Origin: Limnoperna fortunei
Taxonomy: Eukaryota; Mollusca; Bivalvia; Mytilida; Modiolidae
Reading direction: 5' to 3'
NCBI GenBank assembly: GCA_944474755.1
Contig: OX104111.1
Coordinates: 113,342,545 to 113,406,544 of the forward strand
Length of the DNA stretch: 64,000 bases
The first letter of the stretch is position 1; each line of letters begins with the position of its first letter. Positions 48,701 through 63,110 of this stretch are shown here, piece by piece. The notes under the pieces are model-generated. The model ran no database searches, had not been told where the DNA came from, and was given only the letters and a program-made list of their open reading frames with translations. Position numbers and translations under genes: made by a program.

Positions 48701-51700
48701 GTAGGAATAGTTGTGTAATAGTACAGCATGATACAACGTCAGTGCCACTGCACCACCCAATGATGTAGGAATAGTTGTGTAATAGTACAGCATGATACAA
48801 CGTCAGTGCCACTACACCACCCAATGATGTAGGAATAGTTGTGTAATAGTACAGCATGATACAACGTCAGTGCCACTACACCACCCAATGATGTAGGAAT
48901 AGTTGTGTAATAGTACAGCATGATACAACGTCAGTGCCACTACACCACTCAATGATGTAGGAATAGTTGTGTAATAGTACAGCATGATACAACGTCAGTG
49001 GCACTACACCACCCAATGATGTAGGAATAGTTGTGTAATAGTACAGCATGATACAACGTCAGTGCCACTGCACCACCCAATGATGTAGGAATAGTTGTGT
49101 AATAGTACAGCATGATACAACGTCAGTGCCACTACACCACTCAATGATGTAGGAATAGTTGTGTAATAGTACAGCATGATACAACGTCAGTGCCACTACA
49201 CCACCCAATGATGTAGGAATAGTTGTGTAATAGTACAGCATGATACAACGTCAGTGCCACTACACCACCCAATGATGTAGGAATAGTTGTGTAATAGTAC
49301 AGCATGATACAACGTCAGTGCCACTACACCACTCAATGATGTAGGAATAGTTGTGTAATAGTACAGCATGATACAACGTCAGTGCCACTACACCACCCAA
49401 TGATGTAGGAATAGTTGTGTAATAGTACAGCATGATACAACGTCAGTGCCACTACACCACCCAATGATGTAGGAATAGTTGTGTAATAGTACAGCATGAT
49501 ACAACGTTAGTACCACTGCACCACCCAATGATGTAGGAATAGTTGTGTAATAGTACAGCATGATACAACGTCAGTGCCACTACACCACCCAATGATGTAG
49601 GAATAGTTGTGTAATAGTACAGCATGATACAACGTCAGTGGCACTACACCACCCAATGATGTAGGAATAGTTGTGTAATAGTACAGCATGATACAACGTC
49701 AGTGCCACTACACCACCCAATGATGTAGGAATAGTTGTGTAATAGTACAGCATGATACAACGTCAGTGCCACTGCACCACCCAATGATGTAGGAATAGTT
49801 ACAGCATGATACAACGTCAGTGCCACTACACCACCCAACGATGTAGGAATAGTTACAGCATGATACAACGTCAGTGCCACTACACCACCCAATGATGTAG
49901 GAATAGTTGTGTAATAGTACAGCATGATACAACGTCAGTGCCACTGCCCCACCCAATGACGTAGGAATAGTTGTGTAATAGTACAGCATGATACAACGTC
50001 AGTGCCACTACGCCACCCAATGACGTAGGAATAGTTGTGTAATAGTACAGCATGATACAACGTCAGTGCCACTACACCACCCAATGATGTAGGAATAGTT
50101 GTGTAATAGTACAGCATGATACAACGTCAGTGCCACTACACCACCCAATGATGTAGGAATAGTTGTGTAATAGTACTGCGTGATACAACGTCAGTGCCAC
50201 TACACCACCCAATGATGTAGGAATAGTTGTGTAATAGTACTGCATGATACAACGTCAGTGCCACTACACCACCCAATGATGTAGGAATAGTTGTGTAATA
50301 GTACAGCATGATACAACGTCAGTGCCACTACACCACCCAATGATGTAGGAATAGTTGTGTAATAGTACAGCATGATACAACGTTAGTGCCACTGCACCAC
50401 CCAATGATGTAGGAATAGTTGTGTAATAGTACTGCGTGATACAACGTCAGTGCCACTACACCACCCAATGACGTAGGAATAGTTGTGTAATAGTACAGCA
50501 TGATACAACGTCAGTGCCACTACACCACCCAATGATGTAGGAATAGTTGTGTAATAGTACAGCATGATACAACGTCAGTGCCACTACACCACCCAATGAC
50601 GTAGGAATAGTTGTGTAATAGTACAGCATGATACAACGTCAGTGCCACTACACCACCCAATGATGTAGGAATAGTTGTGTAATAGTACAGCATGATACAA
50701 CGTCAGTGCCACTACACCACCCAATGATGTAGGAATAGTTGTGTAATAGTACAGCATGATACAACGTCAGTGCCACTACACCACCCAATGATGTAGGAAT
50801 AGTTGTGTAATAGTACAGCATGATACAACGTCAGTGCCACTACACCACCCAATGATGTAGGAATAGTTGTGTAATAGTACAGCATGATACAACGTCAGTG
50901 CCTCTACACCACTCAATGACGTAGGAATAGTTGTGTAATAGTACAGCATGATACAACGTCAGTGCCACTACACCACCCAATGATGTAGGAATAGTTGTGT
51001 AATAGTACAGCATGATACAACGTCAGTGCCACTACACCACCCAATGATGTAGGAATAGTTGTGTAATAGTACAGCATGATACAACGTCAGTGCCACTGCA
51101 CCACCCAATGATGTAGGAATAGTTGTGTAATAGTACTGCGTGATACAACGTCAGTGCCACTACACCACCCAATGACGTAGGAATAGTTGTGTAATAGTAC
51201 AGCATGATACAACGTCAGTGCCACTGCACCACCCAATGATGTAGGAATAGTTGTGTAATAGTACTGCGTGATACAACGTCAGTGCCACTACACCACCCAA
51301 TGACGTAGGAATAGTTGTGTAATAGTACAGCATGATACAACGTCAGTGCCACTACACCACCCAATGATGTAGGAATAGTTGTGTAATAGTACAGCATGAT
51401 ACAACGTCAGTGCCACTGCACCACTCAATGACGTAGGAATAGTTGTGTAATACTACAGCATGATACAACGTCAGTGCCACTACACCACCCAATGACGTAG
51501 GAATAGTTGTGTAATAGTACAGCATGATACAACGTCAGTGCCACTGCACCACCCAATGATGTAGGAATAGTTGTGTAATAGTACAGCATGATACAACGTC
51601 AGTGCCACTGCACCACTCAATGACGTAGGAATAGTTGTGTAATAGTACAGCATGATACAACGTCAGTGCCACTACACCACCCAATGATGTAGGAATAGTT

Positions 51701-53489
51701 GTGTAATAGTACAGCATGATACAACGTCAGTGCCACTACACCACCCAATGACGTAGGAATAGTTGTGTAATAGTACAGCATGATACAACGTCAGTGCCAC
51801 TACACCACCCAATGATGTAGGAATAGTTGTGTAATAGTACAGCATGATACAACGTCAGTGCCACTTCACCACCCAATGATGTAGGAATAGTTGTGTAATA
51901 GTACAGCATGATACAACGTCAGTGCCACTACACCACCCAATGATGTAGGAATAGTTGTGTAATAGTACTGCATGATACAACGTCAGTGCCACTACACCAC
52001 CCAATGATGTAGGAATAGTTGTGTAATAGTACAGCATGATACAACGTTAGTACCACTGCACCACCCAATGATGTAGGAATAGTTGTGTAATAGTACAGCA
52101 TGATACAACGTCAGTGCCACTACACCACCCAATGACGTAGGAATAGTTGTGTAATAGTACAGCATGATACAACGTCAGTGCCACTACACCACCCAATGAT
52201 GTAGGAATAGTTGTGTAATAGTACAGCATGATACAACGTCAGTGCCACTACACCACCCAATGATGTAGGAATAGTTGTGTAATAGTACAGCATGATACAA
52301 CGTCAGTGCCACTACACCACCCAATGATGTAGGAATAGTTGTGTAATAGTACAGCATGATACAACGTCAGTGCCACTACACCACCGAATGACGTAGGAAT
52401 AGTTGTGTAATAGTACAGCATGATACAACGTCAGTGCCACTACACCACCCAATGATGTAGGAATAGTTGTGTAATAGTACTGCATGATACAACGTCAGTG
52501 CCACTACACAACCCAATGATGTAGGAATAGTTGTGTAATAGTACAGCATGATACAACGTCAGTGCCACTACACCACTCAATGATGTAGGAATAGTTGTGT
52601 AATAGTACAGCATGATACAACGTCAGTGCCACTACACCACCCAATGATGTAGGAATAGTTGTGTAATAGTACAGCATGATACAACGTCAGTGCCACTACA
52701 CCACCCAATGATGTAGGAATAGTTGTGTAATAGTACAGCATGATACAACGTTAGTGCCACTGCACCACCCAATGATGTAGGAATAGTTGTGTAATAGTAC
52801 AGCATGATACAACGTCAGTGCCACTACACCACCCAATGATGTAGGAATAGTTGTGTAATAGTACAGCATGATACAACGTCAGTGCCACTACACCACCCAA
52901 TGACGTAGGAATAGTTGTGTAATAGTACAGCATGATACAACGTCAGTGCCACTACACCACCCAATGATGTAGGAATAGTTGTGTAATAGTACAGCATGAT
53001 ACAACGTCAGTGCCACTACACCACCCAATGATGTAGGAATAGTTGTGTAATAGTACAGCATGATACAACGTCAATGCCACTACACCACCCAATGAGGTAG
53101 GAATAGTTGTGTAATAGTACAGCATGATACAACGTCAGTGCCACTGCACCACCCAATGATGTAGGAATAGTTACAGCATGATACAACGTCAGTGCCACTA
53201 CACCACCCAACGATGTGGGAATAGTTACAGCATGATACAACGTCAGTGCCACTACACCACCCAATGATGTAGGAATAGTTGTGTAATAGTACAGCATGAT
53301 ACAACGTCAGTGCCACTGCACCACCCAATGATGTAGGAATAGTTGTGTAATAGTACAGCATGATACAACGTCAGTGCCACTACACCACCCAATGATGTAG
53401 GAATAGTTGTGTAATAGTACAGCATGATACAACGTCAGTGCCTCTACACCACTCAATGATGTAGGAATAGTTGTGAAATAGTACAGCAT
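45706..53489. repeat. Right copy of a long-range (about 16 kb apart) duplication within the satellite
   Basis: The order of haplotypes from about 29368 to 35325 is reproduced from 45706 to 52047. Offsets change stepwise by multiples of 64 bp (16338, 16082, 16018, 15954, 16530, 16722), as expected for a duplicated block with whole-monomer gains and losses. A matching segment around 37885-38431 pairs with 52751-53297 at 14866. Rare shared markers include CAGTGGCACTACACC near 33108 and 49638. Confidence 0.8.
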
Positions 53490-56400
53490 GATACAACGTC
53501 AGTGCCACTGCACCACCCAATGATGTAGGAATAGTTGTGTAATAGTACTGCATGATACAACGTCAGTGCCTCTACACCACCCAATGATGTAGGAATAGTT
53601 GTGAAATAGTACAGCATGATACAACGTCAGTGCCACTACACCACCCAATGATGTAGGAATAGTTGTGTAATAGTACAGCATGATACAACGTCAGTGCCAC
53701 TACACCACCCAATGATGTAGGAATAGTTGTGTAATAGTACAGCATGATACAACGTCAGTGCCTCTACACCACCCAATGATGTAGGAATAGTTGTGTAATA
53801 GTACAGCATGATACAACGTCAGTGCCTCTACACCACCCAATGATGTAGGAATAGTTGTGAAATAGTACTGCATGATACAACGTCAGTGCCACTGCACCAC
53901 CCAATGATGTAGGAATAGTTGTGAAATAGTACAGCATGATACAACGTCAGTGCCACTACACCACCCAATGATGTAGGAATAGTTGTGTAATAGTACAGCA
54001 TGATACAACGTCAGTGCCTCTACACCACCCAATGATGTAGGAATAGTTGTGAAATAGTACAGCATGATACAACGTCAGTGCCACTACACCACCCAATGAT
54101 GTAGGAATAGTTGTGTAATAGTACTGCGTGATACAACGTCAGTGCCACTACACCACCCAATGATGTAGGAATAGTTGTGTAATAGTACTGCATGATACAG
54201 CGTCAGTGCCACTGCACCACCCAATGATGTAGGAATAGTTGTGTAATAGTACAGCATGATACAACGTCAGTGCCACTACACCACCCAATGATGTAGGAAT
54301 AGTTGTGAAATAGTACAGCATGATACAACGTCAGTGCCACTACACCACCCAATGATGTAGGAATAGTTGTGTAATAGTACTGCATGATACAACGTCAGTG
54401 CCTCTACACCACCCAATGATGTAGGAATAGTTGTGAAATAGTACAGCATGATACAACGTCAGTGCCACTACACCACCCAATGATGTAGGAATAGTTGTGT
54501 AATAGTACAGCATGATACAACGTCAGTGCCACTACACCACCCAATGATGTAGGAATAGTTGTGTAATAGTACAGCATGATACAACGTCAGTGCCTCTACA
54601 CCACCCAATGATGTAGGAATAGTTGTGTAATAGTACAGCATGATACAACGTCAGTGCCTCTACACCACCCAATGATGTAGGAATAGTTGTGAAATAGTAC
54701 AGCATGATACAACGTCAGTGCCACTGCACCACCCAATGATGTAGGAATAGTTGTGAAATAGTACAGCATGATACAACGTCAGTGCCACTACACCACCCAA
54801 TGATGTAGGAATAGTTGTGTAATAGTACAGCATGATACAACGTTAGTACCACTGCACCACCCAATGATGTAGGAATAGTTGTGTAATAGTACAGCATGAT
54901 ACAACGTCAGTGCCTCTACACCACTCAATGACGTAGGAATAGTTGTGTAATAGTACAGCATGATACAACGTCAGTGCCACTACACCACCCAATGATGTAG
55001 AAATAGTTGTGTAATAGTACAGCATGATACAACGTCAGTGCCACTACACCACCCAATGATGTAGGAATAGTTGTGTAATAGTACAGCATGATACAACGTC
55101 AGTGCCACTACACCACCCAATGATGTAGGAATAGTTGTGTAATAGTACAGCATGATACAACGTTAGTGCCACTGCACCACCCAATGATGTAGGAATAGTT
55201 GTGTAATAGTACTGCATGATACAACGTCAGTGCCACTACACCACCCAATGATGTAGGAATAGTTGTGTAATAGTACAGCATGATACAACGTCAGTGCCAC
55301 TGCACCACCCAATGATGTAGGAATAGTTGTGTAATAGTACAGCATGATACAACGTCAGTGCCACTGCACCACCCAATGATGTAGGAATAGTTGTGTAATA
55401 GTACAGCATGATACAACGTCAGTGCCTCTACACCACCCAATGATGTAGGAATAGTTGTGTAATAGTACAGCATGATACAACGTTAGTGCCACTGCACCAC
55501 CCAATGATGTAGGAATAGTTGTGTAATAGTACAGCATGATACAACGTTAGTGCCACTGCACCACCCAATGATGTAGGAATAGTTGTGTAATAGTACAGCA
55601 TGATACAACGTCAGTGCCACTACACCACCCAATGATGTAGGAATAGTTGTGTAATAGTACAGCATGATACAACGTCAGTGCCTCTACACCACCCAATGAT
55701 GTAGGAATAGTTGTGTAATAGTACAGCATGATACAACGTCAGTGCCACTACACCACCCAATGATGTAGGAATAGTTGTGTAATAGTACAGCATGATACAA
55801 CGTTAGTACCACTACACCACCCAATGATGTAGGAATAGTTGTGAAATAGTACAGCATGATACAACGTCAGTGCCACTACACCACCCAATGATGTAGGAAT
55901 AGTTGTGTAATAGTACTGCGTGATACAACGTCAGTGCCACTACACCACCCAATGATGTAGGAATAGTTGTGTAATAGTACTGCATGATACAGCGTCAGTG
56001 CCACTGCACCACCCAATGATGTAGGAATAGTTGTGTAATAGTACAGCATGATACAACGTCAGTGCCACTACACCACCCAATGATGTAGGAATAGTTGTGT
56101 AATAGTACAGCATGATACAACGTCAGTGCCTCTACACCACTCAATGATGTAGGAATAGTTGTGAAATAGTACAGCATGATACAACGTCAGTGCCATTACA
56201 CCACCCAATGATGTAGGAATAGTTACTGCATGATACAGCGTCAGTGCCACTGCACCACCCAATGATGTAGGAATAGTTGTGTAATAGTACAGCATGATAC
56301 AACGTCAGTGCCACTACACCACCCAATGATGTAGGAATAGTTGTGTAATAGTACAGCATGATACAACGTCAGTGCCTCTAAACCACTCAATGATGTAGGA

Positions 56401-59400
56401 ATAGTTGTGTAATAGTACAGCATGATACAACGTCAGTGCCTCTACACCACTCAATGATGTAGGAATAGTTGTGTAATAGTACTGCATGATACAGCGTCAG
56501 TGCCACTGCACCACCCAATGATGTAGGAATAGTTGTGTAATAGTACAGCATGATACAACGTCAGTGCCACTACACCACCCAATGATGTAGGAATAGTTGT
56601 GTAATAGTACAGCATGATACAACGTCAGTGCCTCTACACCACTCAATGATGTAGGAATAGTTGTGTAATAGTACAGCATGATACAACGTCAGTGCCACTA
56701 CACCACCCAATGATGTAGGAATAGTTGTGTAATAGTACAGCATGATACAACGTCAGTGCCACTACACCACCCAATGATGTAGGAATAGTTGTGTAATAGT
56801 ACAGCATGATACAACGTCAGTGCCACTGCACCACCCAATGATGTAGGAATAGTTGTGTAATAGTACAGCATGATACAACGTTAGTACCACTGTACCACCC
56901 AATGATGTAGGAATAGTTGTGTAATAGTACAGCATGATACAACGTTAGTGCCACTGCACCACCCAATGATGTAGGAATAGTTGTGTAATAGTACAGCATG
57001 ATACAACGTCAGTGCCACTACGCCACCCAATGACGTAGGAATAGTTGTGTAATAGTACAGCATGATACAACGTCAGTGCCACTACACCCCCGAATGAAGA
57101 AGGAATAGTTGTGTAATAGTACTGCATGATACAACGTCAGTGCCACTACACCACCCAATGACGTAGGAATAGTTGTGTAATAGTACAGCATGATACAACG
57201 TCAGTGCCACTACACCACCCAATGATGTAGGAATAGTTGTGTAATAGTACAGCATGATACAACGTCAGTGCCTCTACACCACCCAATGATGTAGGAATAG
57301 TTGTGTAATAGTACAGCATGATACAACGTCAGTGCCACTGCACCACCCAATGATGTAGGAATAGTTGTGTAATAGTACAGCATGATACAACGTCAGTGCC
57401 ACTACACCACCCAATGATGTAGGAATAGTTGTGTAATAGTACAGCATGATACAACGTCAGTGCCACTACACCACCCAATGATGTAGGAATAGTTGTGTAA
57501 TAGTACAGCATGATACAACGTCAGTGCCACTACACCACCCAATGATGTAGGAATAGTTGTGTAATAGTACAGCATGATACAACGTCAGTGCCACTACACC
57601 ACTCAATGATGTAGGAATAGTTGTGTAATAGTACAGCATGATACAACGTTAGTGCCACTGCACCACCCAATGACGTAGGAATAGTTGTGTAATAGTACAG
57701 CATGATACAACGTCAGTGCCACTACACCACCCAATGATGTAAGAATAGTTGTGTAATAGTACAGCATGATACAACGTCAGTGCCACTACACCACCCAATG
57801 ATGTAAGAATAGTTGTGTAATAGTACAGCATGATACAACGTCAGTGCCACTACACCACCCAATGATGTAGGAATAGTTGTGTAATAGTACAGCATGATAC
57901 AACGTCAGTGCCACTACACCACCCAATGATGTAAGAATAGTTGTGTAATAGTACAGCATGATACAACGTCAGTGCCACTGCACCACCCAATGAGGTAGGA
58001 ATAGTTGTGTAATAGTACAGCATGATACAACGTCAGTGCCACTACACCACCCAATGACGTAGGAATAGTTGTGTAATAGTACAGCATGATACAACGTCAG
58101 TGCCTCTACACCACCCAATGATGTAGGAATAGTTGTGTAATAGTACAGCATGATACAACGTCAGTGCCTCTACACCACCCAATGATGTAGGAATAGTTGT
58201 GAAATAGTACAGCATGATACAACGTCAGTGCCACTGCACCACCCAATGACGTAGGAATAGTTGTGAAATAGTACAGCATGATACAACGTCAGTGCCACTA
58301 CACCACCCAATGATGTAGGAATAGTTGTGTAATAGTACAGCATGATACAACGTCAGTGCCTCTACACCACCCAATGATGTAGGAATAGTTGTGAAATAGT
58401 ACAGCATGATACAACGTCAGTGCCACTACACCACCCAATGATGTAGGAATAGTTGTGTAATAGTACTGCGTGATACAACGTCAGTGCCACTACACCACCC
58501 AATGATGTAGGAATAGTTGTGTAATAGTACTGCATGATACAACGTCAGTGCCACTACACCACCCAATGATGTAGGAATAGTTGTGTAATAGTACAGCATG
58601 ATACAACGTCAGTGCCACTACGCCACCCAATGACGTAGGAATAGTTGTGTAATAGTACAGCATGATACAACGTCAGTGCCTCTACACCACTCAATGATGT
58701 AGGAATAGTTGTGAAATAGTACAGCATGATACAACGTCAGTGCCACTACTCCACCCAATGATGTAGGAATAGTTGTGTAATAGTACAGCATGATACAACG
58801 TCAGTGCCACTACGCCACCCAATGACGTAGGAATAGTTGTGTAATAGTACAGCATGATACAACGTCAGTGCCACTACACCACCCAATGATGTAGGAATAG
58901 TTGTGTAATAGTACAGCATGATACAACGTCAGTGCCACTACACCACCCAATGATGTAGGAATAGTTGTGTAATAGTACTGCGTGATACAACGTCAGTGCC
59001 ACTACACCACCCAATGATGTAGGAATAGTTGTGTAATAGTACTGCATGATACAACGTCAGTGCCACTACACCACCCAATGATGTAGGAATAGTTGTGTAA
59101 TAGTACTGCATGATACAACGTCAGTGCCACTACACCACCCAATGATGTAGGAATAGTTGTGCAATAGTACAGCATGATACAACGTCAGTGCCACTACACC
59201 ACCCAATGATGTAGGAATAGTTGTGTAAAAGTACAGCATGATACAACGTCAGTGCCACTACACCACCCAATGATGTAGGAATAGTTGTGTAATAGTACAG
59301 CATGATACAACGTCAGTGCCACTACACCACCCAATGACGTAGGAATAGTTGTGTAATAGTACAGCATGATACAACGTCAGTGCCACTACACCACCCAATG

Positions 59401-59705
59401 ATGTAGGAATAGTTGTGTAATAGTACAGCATGATACAACGTCAGTGCCACTACACCACCCAATGATGTAGGAATAGTTGTGTAATAGTACAGCATGATAC
59501 AACGTCAATGCCACTACGCCACCCAATGACGTAGGAATAGTTGTGTAATAGTACTGCATGATACAACGTCAGTGCCACTACTCCACCCAATGATGTAGGA
59601 ATAGTTGTGTAATAGTACAGCATGATACAACGTCAATGCCACTACACCACCCAATGATGTAGGAATAGTTGTGTAATAGTACAGCATGATACAACGTCAG
59701 TGCCA

Positions 59706-60819
59706 CTACTCCACCCAATGATGTAGGAATAGTTGTGTAATAGTACAGCATGATACAACGTCAATGCCACTGCACCACCCAATGAGGTAGGAATAGTTGT
59801 GTAATAGTACAGCATGATACAACGTCAGTGCCACTGCACCACCCAATGATGTAGGAATAGTTACAGCATGATACAACGTCAGTGCCACTACACCACCCAA
59901 TGATGTAGGAATAGTTGTGTAATAGTACAGCATGATACAACGTCAGTGCCACTGCACCACCCAATGATGTAGGAATAGTTGTGTAATAGTACAGCATGAT
60001 ACAACGTCAGTGCCACTACACCACCCAATGATGTAGGAATAGTTGTGTAATAGTACAGCATGATACAACGTCAGTGGCTCTACACCACTCAATGATGTAG
60101 GAATAGTTGTGAAATAGTACAGCATGATACAACGTCAGTGCCACTACACCACCCAATGATGTAGGAATAGTTGTGTAATAGTACAGCATGATACAACGTC
60201 AATGCCACTACGCCACCCAATGACGTAGGAATAGTTGTGTAATAGTACTGCATGATACAACGTCAGTGCCACTACTCCACCCAATGATGTAGGAATAGTT
60301 GTGTAATAGTACAGCATGATACAACGTCAATGCCACTACACCACCCAATGATGTAGGAATAGTTGTGTAATAGTACAGCATGATACAACGTCAGTGCCAC
60401 TACTCCACCCAATGATGTAGGAATAGTTGTGTAATAGTACAGCATGATACAACGTCAATGCCACTGCACCACCCAATGAGGTAGGAATAGTTGTGTAATA
60501 GTACAGCATGATACAACGTCAGTGCCACTGCACCACCCAATGATGTAGGAATAGTTACAGCATGATACAACGTCAGTGCCACTACACCACCCAATGATGT
60601 AGGAATAGTTGTGTAATAGTACAGCATGATACAACGTCAGTGCCACTGCACCACCCAATGATGTAGGAATAGTTGTGTAATAGTACAGCATGATACAACG
60701 TCAGTGCCACTACACCACCCAATGATGTAGGAATAGTTGTGTAATAGTACAGCATGATACAACGTCAGTGCCACTACACCACCCAATGATGTAGGAATAG
60801 TTGTGTAATAGTACAGCAT
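59706..60819. repeat. 694-bp tandem duplication inside the satellite
   Basis: Haplotypes at 59706, 59761 and 59943 recur at 60400, 60455 and 60637. The offset is 694 bp, equal to ten full monomers plus one 54-bp monomer. The rare CAGTGGCTCTACACC variant near 60070 is also repeated near 60830. Confidence 0.8.
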
Positions 60820-63014
60820 GATACAACGTCAGTGGCTCTACACCACTCAATGATGTAGGAATAGTTGTGAAATAGTACAGCATGATACAACGTCAGTGCC
60901 ACTACGCCACCCAATGATGTAGGAATAGTTGTGTAATAGTACAGCATGATACAACGTCAGTGCCACTACGCCACCCAATGACGTAGGAATAGTTGTGTAA
61001 TAGTACAGCATGATACAACGTCAGTGCCACTACACCACCCAATGATGTAGGAATAGTTGTGTAATAGTACAGCATGATACAACGTCAGTGTTACTACACC
61101 ACCCAATGATGTAGGAATAGTTGTGTAATAGTACTGCGTGATACAACGTCAGTGCCACTACACCACCCAATGATGTAGGAATAGTTGTGTAATAGTACTG
61201 CATGATACAACGTCAGTGCCACTACACCACCCAATGATGTAGGAATAGTTGTGTAATAGTACAGCATGATACAACGTCAGTGCCACTACACCACCCAATG
61301 ATGTAGGAATAGTTGTGTAATAGTACAGCATGATACAGCGTCAGTGCCACTACACCACCCAATGATGTAGGAATAGTTGTGTAATAGTACAGCATGATAC
61401 AACGTCAGTGCCACTGCACCACCCAATGATGTAGGAATAGTTGTGTAATAGTACAGCATGATACAACGTCAGTGCCACTACACCACCCAATGATGTAAGA
61501 ATAGTTGTGTAATAGTACTGCATGATACAACGTCAGTGCCACTACACCACCCAATGACGTAGGAATAGTTGTGTAATAGTACAGCATGATACAACGTCAG
61601 TGCCACTACACCACCCAATGATGTAAGAATAGTTGTGTAATAGTACAGCATGATACAACGTCAATGCCACTACACCACCCAATGAGGTAGGAATAGTTGT
61701 GTAATAGTACAGCATGATACAACGTCAGTGCCACTACACCACCCAATGATGTAGGAATAGTTGTGTAATAGTACAGCATGATACAACGTCAGTGCCACTA
61801 CACCACCCAATGATGTAGGAATAGTTGTGTAATAGTACTGCATGATACAACGTCAGTGCCACTACACCACCCAATGATGTAGGAATAGTTGTGTAATAGT
61901 ACAGCATGATACAACGTTAGTGCCACTGCACCACCCAATGATGTAGGAATAGTTGTGTAATAGTACAGCATGATACAACGTCAGTGCCACTACACCACCC
62001 AATGATGTAGGAATAGTTGTGTAATAGTACAGCATGATACAACGTCAGTGCCACTACACCACCCAATGACGTAGGAATAGTTGTGTAATAGTACAGCATG
62101 ATACAACGTCAGTGCCACTACACCACCCAATGATGTAGGAATAGTTGTGTAATAGTACAGCATGATACAACGTCAGTGCCACTACACCACCCAATGATGT
62201 AGGAATAGTTGTGTAATAGTACAGCATGATACAACGTCAATGCCACTACACCACCCAATGAGGTAGGAATAGTTGTGTAATAGTACAGCATGATACAACG
62301 TCAGTGCCACTGCACCACCCAATGATGTAGGAATAGTTACAGCATGATACAACGTCAGTGCCACTACACCACCCAACGATGTAGGAATAGTTACAACATG
62401 ATACAACGTCAGTGCCACTACACCACCCAATGATGTAGGAATAGTTGTGTAATAGTACAGCATGATACAACGTCAGTGCCACTGCACCACCCAATGATGT
62501 AGGAATAGTTGTGTAATAGTACAGCATGATACAACGTCAGTGCCACTACACCACCCAATGATGTAGGAATAGTTGTGTAATAGTACAGCATGATACAACG
62601 TCAGTGCCTCTACACCACTCAATGATGTAGGAATAGTTGTGAAATAGTACAGCATGATACAACGTCAGTGCCACTACGCCACCCAATGACGTAGGAATAG
62701 TTGTGTAATAGTACAGCATGATACAACGTCAGTGCCACTACGCCACCCAATGACGTAGGAATAGTTGTGTAATAGTACAGCATGATACAACGTCAGTGCC
62801 ACTACACCACCCAATGATGTAGGAATAGTTGTGTAATAGTACAGCATGATACAACGTCAGTGCCACTACACCACCCAATGATGTAGGAATAGTTGTGTAA
62901 TAGTACTGCGTGATACAACGTCAGTGCCACTACACCACCCAATGATGTAGGAATAGTTGTGTAATAGTACTGCATGATACAACGTCAGTGCCACTACACC
63001 ACCCAATGATGTAG

Positions 63015-63110
63015 GAATAGTCTGTGTAATAGTACAGCATGATACAACGTCAGTGCCACTACACCACCCAATGATGTAGGAATAGTAGTTGTTGTAATAG
63101 TACTGCATGA
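63015..63110. repeat. Monomers with irregular length
   Basis: One monomer has an extra C (GAATAGTCTGTGTAATAG, about 63015-63032). The monomer after the next one reads GAATAGTAGTTGTTGTAATA (about 63080-63099), with an insertion. They are the only non-54/64-bp units I noticed and shift the register of everything to the right. Confidence 0.85.
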
